From: Candidatus Kuenenia stuttgartensis
GTDB taxonomy: Bacteria; Planctomycetota; Planctomycetia; Isosphaerales; Isosphaeraceae
Assembly: GCA_945874095.1 (NCBI GenBank)
Contig: CAMCFM010000087.1
Location: 1-11,786 of the forward strand
Direction: 5' to 3'
DNA length: 11,786 bases
Positions 1-7,066 of the stretch are shown here, piece by piece (the stretch's first letter is position 1; each line of letters opens with the position of its first letter). The translations under genes and the position numbers were made by a program. The notes under the pieces are model-generated. The model was not told where the DNA came from and did not search any database. It was given only the letters and a program-made list of their open reading frames with translations.

Positions 1-3000
1 TCCTGGCTCCGAACGAGTTGTCAACAATCTGGCCTTTGACAAAGAAACCGATATCAAGGTCATTTGGATTCATGACCCCAACAAAGTTCTTGGTCCAGGT
101 CCCATTATTAAATCCGTTCACCACTCCAGTTGAATCGGTTGTCTGACGAAGAAGCTGAAATACGTCAGGAGTTGTGAGATTCAGGTCAGGGGCCTGAACA
201 TCTCCATAAACCATCAAAGTTCGTGGTTTGCCAGTCGTATCCAGATTACCTGAAATCAGATTCCAACCCTTCCGCAAAGGCAATTTCACGGTAGTATTAT
301 TGAAAGCCGCGATCTGCTTTGTAGTTCCGGTTGTAGGTGCAGTGACATTCGGAACGGCAACTCCATTCACGGTCAGATTTAATTGCTTAAATCCTGATGC
401 ACCACCGAGATTTCCATTTCTCAGAGTGATATTGTCATACCCTGAATTAATGGCATCCTTTGCAGCACGATAGCTGAAGGTATAGTTATTGACAGTCTGA
501 TTTGTATACTTTGCTGAAGTCACATCCACCGAGTTTTGATAGATTGATGAATCGCCAATCAAACCATTAATCCTCGGAGATTCCGTCACGGTTGTACCGT
601 TGGATAATGTTCGGGTATATTTGCCAAAGCCGTCGACTGCATTCACTGGAGCCAGAACCCCACCAATTGAAAGACCATATTGATCCATCAACTGAGTATT
701 TGTTTTATTTCTCAGTTCATCAGGTACTTCTATCCCAGTGTAATCGACGATATTTCCAAACGAATCCTTGACAACACCATCGTAAATCCGTGGTATGGGA
801 TTCCCGCTTGAATCGAGCGTATCCTGCAACGTTCGCGAATTGATTTCATTCGTGGAGAACGGCGTAAATCCAGCCTGTTGCTCGTAGTAATACAACTGCT
901 TGACCTGTCCAGTCAAACCAGTCAATTCATAGGAGTTGAGCCAGACGGTTCCAATATTAATCACGTCAGGATTGAACATCCTGGTAATGTCCCGATCCTT
1001 TGGATTATAATTTGTATAAAGCCTGAGATTCAGACGTGCCAGATTTTTATCCACACGATCTGTGAGCTCTACAAAATCGACAGGTTGATTCAGCCCATCC
1101 TGAACCATGACCGATCTTGTACGGCTATTGGCGGTGGTAATGATCATATTCTGGGCGTTCTGAAAAGTTCCTCCAGTGACCACATTATCGCCATTGACAG
1201 GCATGTCGATACCGATATCGTATCCCCGTATCGATACATTTTCATAGTTGAAGTTGGCTGTAACGTGATTACGGGCCATGGCTGTACCAGAATAATTGAA
1301 ACCATTCTGGCGAACAACAATTGACTTCGCTGCGTTCTTCGGGTCAGGTGTGGTCACAACCACGGTTTTGAGAGGATCAGCAGGGTCAATCACACGTTTG
1401 TCATACACTCTAACACCACCATAAAACGCTGAGTTTTTTACAGTGACATTTTTCGTGTAAGGGTCAAACATCGCCGAACCACGCAGATTATATGTCGTGA
1501 ATTCTTCAATCGTCGTATCAGGCATATTGTTTGCATTATTGTTCAACTGGTGGAACCAGCTTTCAAAGCCGGTACCCGTTGCAATCGACTTATTATTCAG
1601 GAATCTCAGAACTGGAACATCACCTACGGCAACAGTCTTGTTGTCCCCACCAAGAGCGGTGATGACAGCATCCGTATATTTACCATTTGAATAGGCTGTT
1701 GTAGGAGAGGCTGCGGATGGGTCTACGCTTACGTCCGCAAACATGCTTGTATTAAACGAAGCCGGCTGAACCTTGGTTTCAATGACATAATTCATCGGAT
1801 CCGTGGTGATTTTTCCGGTACTGTCAATTGCATTACCGGCTGTATCGCGCTTGATGTATGTGTATTTCTGGTCGAGACCGACTGTAAAAAACACAAATCC
1901 ATCGTGCTTCTGGCTGACAGCGATATTATCACGAACGTCTACACCTGGGCCCTGGAACCAGAAACCGTCACCTTGGAACCCGAAATCCTGCTTGAACTTA
2001 CGGCTTTCAATACCCTCACCTGTATTTGCACCAACGCCTTTGATGGCAAGGTTGCCGACAAATCGCCCAAGCTCGTTACCAGCCTCCGTTGCAAATGAAG
2101 CTCCCACAACATTAAATGCAACATTGTTATCGACGTTTACATAGCTTGTATGATTGACAATTCCCCAGCCAGGGCTGTCAACAACAGCTGAATTACAGAT
2201 TTCAGCGGGTGTCATCGATGTGACGACAGGATTATTCGGATTGGTTTCATCAATACCAGCCCGGTGGAAGTGAACGGTATATCGTCCACGGGGATTCAGG
2301 CCTGTACCGGTGATCAGATCACCTGGTTTTGCATTCAGGTCCAAGAGCATGCCCGTTTGCTTCTGGGCATCGATTAATGCTTGAGTGTAAAACTGCGGAT
2401 CATCCACGACGGTGCGTTTATCTGATCTACCAAGGCCATAGAATCCAACTCCACAGACATCTACATCTGTGGTATGCATGAACATGACGTGTCCGCGTGC
2501 CATGATCTGGAAAGGGTTTTCAGATTGGACAATCACATTTCGGCTGACATTTGCAATTTGTATGGATTGGCCTGGTATCGGCTGATTCGTAGACGGATCG
2601 ATAGGTGTGAGGTGATTAAGTTGCAGCTGTGATCGGATCTCGACTGCGGGCTTTAATGGATTTTTCGGGTCTGTGCCAACCACAACACTGACCCGATAAT
2701 AAACCCGGCTTTGTCCACTGCCCAGATCAACAATCTCTTTAATCAATCCTTCTTCGTCGGAACTCTTTCCAGTCGCTGAATTTACAGCGTTTGGATCTGT
2801 TCCGGCGATCACAATCCGGTCGTCGACTTTCCAATTATTGATGCTGCTCTTGCTCACATCAAAATAGGCAGCCCCTTTCAGAGGGGAAGTGGTTGTGGTG
2901 ATCACGCCCGTATTTGATTTTACAGACGTAGTGACTGTTTCATCATAGACTTTATTTGGGTCGTAATTGGTTGTTTTGGATAATCCACCTTCGATGCTCA

Positions 3001-3865
3001 CATACGAAGATATGTCAGCCCCTTCGATTTCAACCATTCCATGAGCGATTACACCACGGCCAAACTGCGATGGATCAAGATATTTATTAAATGCGTTTCC
3101 AGGTGTCATGGAAAGGCCGGCAATATTGGCTGGATCGTTTGGTACAAATTCGCTCCAGTTGGGCGCTGCAATCACAATTCGATCAGTGAAATCACGGGAC
3201 GTCTCCATGATTTCGAGCATCCCGTGATTCATTCCAGAATTCATGGAGTCGTGGGCACCGCCGACCAGTATGGTTTCCACAACCATCAGGTTCGATTGCA
3301 TTTCGTTGAATTTCAACATACCTTTAATATCAAGCGTATGAATGCGCATGTCTTTGGCAGGATCAAGAGTGGAGCCCCCTTGGACCAGCAGCGCAGGCGT
3401 GACATCATAAATCATCGTCAGTCCGGCTGGAATCCGTGCGTCGTCGCCAGTGCGGGGTACGGATCCATATTGCGAAACATCGTATTGCGATGTTGTTGTA
3501 TTGTAAGTGTATTTAAGCCAGTTGTTTGAGTCGGTCCAGAGAGGGCTGGCGCTGTCTGTAGTGTTGAAATCCTGAGCGACGAGAAAATAATTCCGATCAC
3601 TCATTTTCAGGTTGAGAGCGTCGGTGGTATGGTGCGATTCAAACTGGCCCAAAAATGCCATGGCGGCATGTTCTTTGACAAGTGTTGTGATCGGCATACC
3701 GGGATCTGTGAGAACCAACTTTGCTTCAAGCGATTCTGCTCGAGGCTCAAGCCTGAGCGATTTCCTTCGAGCTAAAGATTTTTCACGAGCGGCTAACTTA
3801 TTTGTTGTCCTGTCAAATAGATTTCGGGTTAAATGATGAATCTTGAGTTCTGAACGACGTGACAT
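1..3865 (-). CDS. Giant secreted G8-domain / CEMIP-like beta-helix protein (C-terminus outside window)
   Basis: The frame is open from the ATG at 3865 to the window edge: 1288 codons, no stop. An AAGGA lies 10 nt upstream of the ATG. Residues 1-53 are basic and end in LRLEPRAESLEAKLVLT, resembling the N-terminal LEPR/LExRxLL motif of planctomycete surface proteins. Residues about 125-290 read as a G8 domain: ARIPAGLTMIYDV (143 onward), a strand-rich middle, then GRGVIAHGMVEIEGA (about 269-283). A beta-helix segment follows, with RYTVHFHRAG (528-537) and GWGIVNHTSYVNV...TEAGNE (566-598), matching the HFH and 'GW.IVNH' signatures of the CEMIP/TMEM2/PKHDL1 family. The remainder is Asn/Thr-rich and strand-like. 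Eukaryotic relatives bind or cut hyaluronan; I infer an exported glycan-binding or glycan-cleaving role, but substrate and activity are unknown. No classical signal peptide is evident. Confidence 0.9.
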   Translation of the reverse strand, partial: MSRRSELKIHHLTRNLFDRTTNKLAAREKSLARRKSLRLEPRAESLEAKLVLTDPGMPITTLVKEHAAMAFLGQFESHHTTDALNLKMSDRNYFLVAQDFNTTDSASPLWTDSNNWLKYTYNTTTSQYDVSQYGSVPRTGDDARIPAGLTMIYDVTPALLVQGGSTLDPAKDMRIHTLDIKGMLKFNEMQSNLMVVETILVGGAHDSMNSGMNHGMLEIMETSRDFTDRIVIAAPNWSEFVPNDPANIAGLSMTPGNAFNKYLDPSQFGRGVIAHGMVEIEGADISSYVSIEGGLSKTTNYDPNKVYDETVTTSVKSNTGVITTTTSPLKGAAYFDVSKSSINNWKVDDRIVIAGTDPNAVNSATGKSSDEEGLIKEIVDLGSGQSRVYYRVSVVVGTDPKNPLKPAVEIRSQLQLNHLTPIDPSTNQPIPGQSIQIANVSRNVIVQSENPFQIMARGHVMFMHTTDVDVCGVGFYGLGRSDKRTVVDDPQFYTQALIDAQKQTGMLLDLNAKPGDLITGTGLNPRGRYTVHFHRAGIDETNPNNPVVTSMTPAEICNSAVVDSPGWGIVNHTSYVNVDNNVAFNVVGASFATEAGNELGRFVGNLAIKGVGANTGEGIESRKFKQDFGFQGDGFWFQGPGVDVRDNIAVSQKHDGFVFFTVGLDQKYTYIKRDTAGNAIDSTGKITTDPMNYVIETKVQPASFNTSMFADVSVDPSAASPTTAYSNGKYTDAVITALGGDNKTVAVGDVPVLRFLNNKSIATGTGFESWFHQLNNNANNMPDTTIEEFTTYNLRGSAMFDPYTKNVTVKNSAFYGGVRVYDKRVIDPADPLKTVVVTTPDPKNAAKSIVVRQNGFNYSGTAMARNHVTANFNYENVSIRGYDIGIDMPVNGDNVVTGGTFQNAQNMIITTANSRTRSVMVQDGLNQPVDFVELTDRVDKNLARLNLRLYTNYNPKDRDITRMFNPDVINIGTVWLNSYELTGLTGQVKQLYYYEQQAGFTPFSTNEINSRTLQDTLDSSGNPIPRIYDGVVKDSFGNIVDYTGIEVPDELRNKTNTQLMDQYGLSIGGVLAPVNAVDGFGKYTRTLSNGTTVTESPRINGLIGDSSIYQNSVDVTSAKYTNQTVNNYTFSYRAAKDAINSGYDNITLRNGNLGGASGFKQLNLTVNGVAVPNVTAPTTGTTKQIAAFNNTTVKLPLRKGWNLISGNLDTTGKPRTLMVYGDVQAPDLNLTTPDVFQLLRQTTDSTGVVNGFNNGTWTKNFVGVMNPNDLDIGFFVKGQIVDNSFGAR

Positions 3866-4257
3866 TTGTTGAAATTCCTTGGTTGAGTTGAGTGTGTATT
3901 GATGACAGACTATCTGAAATCAGGAAGCAAAACGCTCTTGTGGATCGAAAATAATCCATATGGATATCATCTATCCATGGGGATACTTCCGGAATCGGCG
4001 AGGTGTATCGATGGGATGGATGCTTGTGGTTTGGTTCAAGTCGTGTCCAAAAACAGAGAGACATCCAAATAAGTTACGGTCGGGATTGGATGATGTGACA
4101 CTGGAGTCCAAAAAAGATTGATTGAGCCTGGTCTTCAAACGGATGGAAAGTTCAAACCTTTAAGGAATTGCAAATTCACATGGATTGAGTTAAAAAAGGG
4201 AAGAGGATTGATCACCGAGTCGAATTGCCCCACCCTTTTCAGGATGAGTAAGTTACC
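3866..4257. other. Divergent intergenic spacer
   Basis: This 392-bp spacer lies between the start codons of the minus-strand G8 protein and the plus-strand initiator gene, so promoters for both should be here. I see no convincing sigma70 pair in either direction. A weak plus-strand candidate is TTGCAA, 16 nt, TTAAAA just after 4165. The main structure is the pair of ATCCAT dyads at 3954-3984. A few ORFs cross the spacer but none has protein-like composition together with a Shine-Dalgarno. Confidence 0.6.
3954..3984. promoter_or_regulatory. Tandem ATCCAT dyads (candidate operator or leader hairpin)
   Basis: ATCCATATGGAT (3954-3965) is a perfect 12-bp palindrome. Nineteen bp further on, ATCCATGGGGAT (3973-3984) repeats it imperfectly. 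The middle arms also form a hairpin, ATGGATA (3960-3966) with TATCCAT (3972-3978) and a 5-nt loop. It lies 89-119 bp upstream of the G8-protein start, which fits an operator or a leader structure. The binding factor is unknown. Confidence 0.4.
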
Positions 4258-5625
4258 ATGACGGACATGACTCCAGATCACGATGAAGCAGAGCCTGGCA
4301 AGCCAAAGTCCCGCAGCAGGGTTGCACCGCTGGCTAAAGCTGGCCTGGATCATGGTATGAGTCAGGTCTCGCTGGTCGAGACTGCGCTTTGCCCACTGGA
4401 TTATCGGCCTGGTGAGTCGCTCCGTCATATCTCTGAATTTATTTACTACGACTCGGAAAAACGCCGGAAAGTTGGAAAGGTCACCGTAAAATCCCCAAGC
4501 GGCCTATCTCCAACCGACGAATTGATTTTGTATGGGCTTTTGGCGATCACTTTTGCGGACTCGAAGCCCATGATGGAATTGACTGCCACTCCGCATTTCA
4601 TCTGCAGGCAGTTGGGTTTACCGATCGGTGGGGATCACTACAAAAGACTTCGGGAGTCGATGCGGCGGTTGAGTGAAGTGACTTACCAGAATTCAGCCTG
4701 GTGGGACAAACCTCGAGCCCAGCACCGCGAACTCGCCTTCCATTTCTTAAGCTACGATCTGCCCACGGACGCCGGGCTTGATTTGGAAGTGGATGAGCAT
4801 GGGCGTGAGCCCTGGACAATTTTTTGGGATCCCTTGTTCTTTCGACTCATGAATCAGTCTCGCGGATTCATCTGGTTTGATTTCGCATCGTACAGGGCGC
4901 TGAAGAATGCCGCAGCGCGAAGAGGCTTTTTACTGTTGCAGAAGATATTTCATCACCGGGAAGTGTCGCCGCAGTTCGACCTTCGAGCGTTTGCGGTGGA
5001 GCAGTTGGGATATTCTGCGGAACTTGAGATGAAGTCGATCCGCCAGAAGGTAAAACTGCTGATCAGAACCTGGCAAGAGCAGGGAATTGTCAACGCCGGA
5101 GTGGATGCGGAGGAATTTTTCATACGCAAGGGGCCAGGCAAGTGGAGCATTTGTTTACCACGAGGCCCACGATTCACCAAGGCTGCTCCCCGTCCATGGA
5201 CACGGGTCAATCAGCCGATGAACCATCCGGCATATGAGATCCTTCAGAGGCTGGAGATTGGGCACCAGGAGATTGTCGATATATTCAGCAGGTTCAGTGA
5301 CCAAATGATTGCCGTGACCCAGGCAGCGATGACAGCCGAGTCCATGGTTCGTCAGGGCAAGTCAGACGAGACAGCCAGAGAGATATTTCTGGGCCGGTTA
5401 TCAAGGATCGAAGGGCATGGGATCGAGGAGGTGGACGACGAGGCAGTTCGGAAGTCGCGCATCCGATATGAGCGCAGGCGTCAGGAAGCGGAGAACGACT
5501 GGGAGACAAGTCGGGCCTCAACCGCTGACATGAACGAGGAGATTGAGAGATTGACTAGTTCGAGTTCTGAGCCTCCGTTTCAATTTCCTGAATACGAACT
5601 CTGGCTGAAAGGGGAGGGGGTATAG
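4258..5625 (+). CDS. Replication initiator protein A-like (winged-helix Rep)
   Basis: The product is 455 aa. The order of segments resembles the replication initiator protein A (RPA/RepA, TrfA-like) family: SLVETALCPLD at 38-48, a YYDSEKRRKVGKVTV strand pair at about 63-77, then SPTDELILYGLLAITF followed by a helix-turn-helix-like stretch ending RLRESMRRLSEVTY (about 84-143), the usual first winged-helix domain. A second winged-helix-like part spans about 205-300 (RRGFLLLQKIF...IRQKVKLLIRTWQEQGIV). The tail (about 330-455) is helical, acidic and basic in blocks, and may be a coiled coil. Such proteins bind iteron repeats and open plasmid origins; planctomycete chromosomes can carry copies. 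The nearest Shine-Dalgarno-like AGGA is 13 nt upstream, so the start is only fairly sure; the Met at 4267 is an alternative. Partition genes are absent here. The dyad-rich region downstream may be its target. Confidence 0.83.
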   Translation: MTDMTPDHDEAEPGKPKSRSRVAPLAKAGLDHGMSQVSLVETALCPLDYRPGESLRHISEFIYYDSEKRRKVGKVTVKSPSGLSPTDELILYGLLAITFADSKPMMELTATPHFICRQLGLPIGGDHYKRLRESMRRLSEVTYQNSAWWDKPRAQHRELAFHFLSYDLPTDAGLDLEVDEHGREPWTIFWDPLFFRLMNQSRGFIWFDFASYRALKNAAARRGFLLLQKIFHHREVSPQFDLRAFAVEQLGYSAELEMKSIRQKVKLLIRTWQEQGIVNAGVDAEEFFIRKGPGKWSICLPRGPRFTKAAPRPWTRVNQPMNHPAYEILQRLEIGHQEIVDIFSRFSDQMIAVTQAAMTAESMVRQGKSDETAREIFLGRLSRIEGHGIEEVDDEAVRKSRIRYERRRQEAENDWETSRASTADMNEEIERLTSSSSEPPFQFPEYELWLKGEGV

Positions 5626-5688
5626 AACGTTCTTATAGAGACTCACAAGTGACCGTGTAAGTTGGGAAACGCTTCAATGAGGCATACG

Positions 5689-5701
5689 GGTTAAAACAAC
5701 A
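5689..5701. repeat. 13-bp direct repeat, copy 1
   Basis: GGTTAAAACAACA occurs here and again, identically, at 6228-6240. The second copy overlaps the 5' arm of the large hairpin at 6236-6290; this copy has no matching 3' arm nearby. Confidence 0.55.
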
Positions 5702-5855
5702 GCTTATTTACCATAATTATTACTCGTAAAGTTCTGTATTTGAGATACTTAAAGATTTTGATAACACAATTTTGACACACTTATTCTTACATGTCCATTT
5801 TCTTTACAAGACAACAATGCACAGAATTCCCTTGGCGCCTAATTTCTTAACATGT

Positions 5856-5884
5856 TCCCGTAATCAGGATTTTCGTTTACGGGA
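5856..5884. repeat. 8-bp inverted repeat
   Basis: TCCCGTAA (5856-5863) pairs perfectly with TTACGGGA (5877-5884) around a 13-nt loop. No T-run follows on either strand, so it is not a typical intrinsic terminator. The arms include the CGTAA/TTACG core that recurs through this region. Confidence 0.5.
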
Positions 5885-5970
5885 CACGCCTAACTGTTCT
5901 TCTTATAAGGTATTTAGCGATCATGGGCGAATTTTGGCAGGATTCTGGAGTGCCGGCCAGACCTGTGTGG

Positions 5971-6065
5971 CTAAGAGGTGTGAGGACTGAGACTTGCAGG
6001 CCGATAGAGAGCCTGATGAGAATATGCCTTTCTGGTCGATTGTCGAAACCGGGAGAACCTCTAAG
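5971..6065 (+). other. Possible three-way-junction RNA domain
   Basis: A closing stem pairs CT-A-AGAGGT (5971-5979) with ACCTCT-A-AG (6057-6065), eight pairs around one A.A mismatch. Inside it are CAGGC (5997-6001) with GCCTG (6011-6015), loop 9 nt, and a longer imperfect hairpin, 6029-6039 with 6043-6055, containing TCGA-TTG-TCGA. Strand is assigned by the neighbouring plus-strand promoter and terminator signals only. It matches no RNA class I can name. Confidence 0.35.
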
Positions 6066-6082
6066 AAAATCATGACAGATAG

Positions 6083-6131
6083 TTGGCCATGGCGTTACTT
6101 TTACGCCAAACAGACTTGGCCATGGCGTTAC
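6083..6131. repeat. Two 16-bp direct repeats, 33 bp apart (iteron or operator)
   Basis: TTGGCCATGGCGTTAC occurs at 6083-6098 and identically at 6116-6131. Each copy contains the 8-bp palindrome GCCATGGC. Between them TTACGCCAA (6101-6109) is a degenerate inverted half copy. The 33-bp period is close to three helical turns, so protein bound at both copies would sit on the same DNA face. Location about 460 bp past the initiator gene and just upstream of the possible promoter at 6139-6168 fits either an iteron pair or an operator. Confidence 0.6.
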
Positions 6132-6138
6132 CTAGCAA

Positions 6139-6168
6139 TCGACTTTTTTTGCGGTAACTATCTACAAT
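6139..6168 (+). promoter_or_regulatory. Possible sigma70-like promoter
   Basis: TCGACT (6139-6144) and TACAAT (6163-6168) are separated by 18 bp. The -10 matches five of six consensus bases and the -35 four of six. It would start transcription near 6175, into the run of hairpins that ends at the terminator at 6546-6565. The 16-bp repeats sit immediately upstream, where a regulator could bind. Confidence 0.4.
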
Positions 6169-6227
6169 AGAGACACTTATAGGTAACCTACGACATTTGC
6201 CAAAGATTTAAGTCTTAAATCAGCAAA

Positions 6228-6240
6228 GGTTAAAACAACA
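6228..6240. repeat. 13-bp direct repeat, copy 2
   Basis: This GGTTAAAACAACA is identical to the copy at 5689-5701. Here its last bases form part of the outer stem of the 6236-6290 hairpin. Confidence 0.55.
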
Positions 6241-6403
6241 ACACGAAAGCGGTTTTCGGGATAAGTACTTGCCCGAAACGATTGTTGTTGCTTGATGATC
6301 TCTCCAAAGTCCAGAGCAAAGAGGGCATGGATCAACACGATCCGTTCTTCGTATCAAACTTCTATAAGTAATATACAGCGTAAGGACTACAAGATAAAAT
6401 CGG

Positions 6404-6431
6404 TTTACGTAAAAACGTAAAGCGTTTACGC
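6404..6431. repeat. Clustered TTTACG/CGTAAA inverted repeats
   Basis: Three hexamers alternate in orientation: TTTACG (6404-6409), CGTAAA (6416-6421), TTTACG (6425-6430). The first two extend to a 7-bp stem with an AAAA loop; the second and third enclose GCG. GCGT-TT-ACGC (6422-6431) overlaps. Such alternating half sites could be protein-binding sites or mutually exclusive RNA hairpins. Confidence 0.5.
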
Positions 6432-6545
6432 AAATATAGACTGGGAATACAAGATGTAGCGAATTCGCGGATTACTCAGGATTCATCGATCGAGCGGAGA
6501 AGGCGACGAAGCAAATCGTGATTGAAACGCGTCTGAACCCTAATC

Positions 6546-6565
6546 ACGCTCAGAAGCGTTTTTTT
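6546..6565 (+). terminator. Weak intrinsic terminator
   Basis: ACGCT (6546-6550), loop CAGA, AGCGT (6555-6559), then a run of T to 6565. The stem is only 5 bp, but the T-run is good. Its 5' arm overlaps AATCACG (6542-6548), which can instead pair with CGTGATT (6517-6523), so alternative folds exist. Confidence 0.5.
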
Positions 6566-7000
6566 GTCTTTTCAGCGAATATGTATGTAACATCCTATGA
6601 AAAGATGATTTGCATCGTTCTGAAAATCAATGCCAAAGCCCGTCATGTCAGGGGACATGGCCTACATAACATCTTGTCAATTCGAAGATTATGAATCGCA
6701 GTGGGCTCCGCTCTAAATCTCAAACACAAGCTCCAGATTTCAGAATCAGAGGGGTATAGTTGTGAAGAATCATGAAGATCGATTTAAGGGTCTTTAGAAA
6801 ATGATGCAAATCTTGGGGAATTGGGCTGGATTGATAAAAAGGATAAGCAAGCTTTTGAAGCAGCCTGAGAGAAGACAACAAAAGGCAACGCTTGTGACAC
6901 AGTAGAAAATTATTTCACCCGTAAGGGTTGTTCCGCCGATAACGCTTGGGCGGGTCGTACGCTTCGTGACAGAATTTCTCTCGTTCAGAAGCAGCGCATG
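6566..7000. other. Intergenic region with little recognisable content
   Basis: No clear gene is visible apart from the doubtful 34-codon ORF at 6801-6905. Small hairpins are CATGTC-AGGG-GACATG (6644-6659), ACCC-GTAA-GGGT with a GNRA-type loop (6917-6928) and CCGCC/GGCGG (6933-6937/6949-6953). No T-runs follow them on either strand. No mobile-element ends were recognised. Confidence 0.5.
6801..6905 (+). CDS. Doubtful 34-aa basic small ORF
   Basis: An ATG at 6801 opens 34 codons ending in TAG. AAGGG lies 10 nt upstream, a fair Shine-Dalgarno. The product starts MMQILGNWAGLIKRISKLLK and continues with a basic, Gln-rich tail; the first 20 residues could form an amphipathic helix, as in small membrane-active peptides. 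Nothing else supports translation: no good promoter, no recognised family, and ORFs this short arise often by chance. The GNRA-type hairpin at 6917 follows closely. Confidence 0.2.
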   Translation: MMQILGNWAGLIKRISKLLKQPERRQQKATLVTQ

Positions 7001-7031
7001 AAAAAAGGAAGTGGCACTGGCCAGCTTCCTT
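7001..7031 (-). terminator. Strong intrinsic terminator of the 79-aa peptide gene
   Basis: Read on the minus strand: AAGGAAG, bulged C, TGGC, loop CAGT, GCCA, CTTCCTT, ending in six T. The stem has 11 pairs with one bulge. It begins 35 bp after the stop codon of the minus-strand gene at 7067-7306. The plus-strand side lacks a T-run, so it acts in one direction. Confidence 0.85.
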
Positions 7032-7066
7032 GATGTTCCAAACTATGAATTCAGTCAGGGGTTTGA

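Larger units (their letters stand above)
5626..6565. other. Dyad-rich noncoding region beside the initiator gene
   Basis: There is no credible protein gene here; the longest plus-strand frame (TTG start, 5772-5990) has neither protein-like composition nor a good ribosome site. The stretch is AT-rich in its first 200 bp, including an ATAATTAT palindrome at 5713-5720. It carries many dyads, two 16-bp direct repeats, six copies of TTTACG/CGTAAA (5725, 5876, 6100, 6404, 6416, 6425) and a weak terminator at its end. An origin-like region or a structured RNA locus are the two readings I consider. Confidence 0.6.
6175..6565 (+). ncRNA. Candidate structured RNA, about 390 nt
   Basis: No protein gene is visible between the possible promoter and the terminator. 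Structures in order: palindrome GATTTAAGTCTTAAATC (6205-6221, 8-bp arms, 1-nt centre); a two-tier hairpin with outer stem CAACAACA (6236-6243)/TGTTGTTG (6283-6290) and inner stem TTTCGGG (6254-6260)/CCCGAAA (6272-6278); GGATC/GATCC (6329-6333/6339-6343); TTTACGT/ACGTAAA (6404-6410/6415-6421); then the terminal hairpins. It lacks the conserved cores of RNase P RNA and tmRNA. Expression, ends and function are inference. Confidence 0.35.

Noticed and set aside
878..1324. 148-codon plus-strand frame, and other plus-strand frames within 1-3865
   Set aside because: They lie inside the 1288-codon minus-strand gene, whose domains are recognisable, and have no family motifs or ribosome sites.
5772..5990. 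72-codon plus-strand frame from TTG 5772
   Set aside because: Rare start codon, no Shine-Dalgarno, Cys/His/Arg-rich random-looking product, and it runs through hairpin-forming sequence.
5986..6028. CTGAGA ... CCTGATGAG ... ATGCC, recalling a TPP riboswitch
   Set aside because: The invariant GCGNAGGGA-type 3' part and the matching P1 stem are missing, and no thiamine gene lies downstream.
6013..6050. CTGATGAG followed by CGAAAC, resembling a hammerhead ribozyme core
   Set aside because: Stem II between the two motifs does not pair beyond two bases, and no UH cleavage site with matching stems I and III was found in any of the three circular permutations.
6291..6330. CCAAAGTCCAGAGC, faintly like the RNase P RNA GGAAAGTCCGGGC core
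   Set aside because: Several invariant positions differ and the other conserved RNase P regions (such as ACAGAA) are absent.
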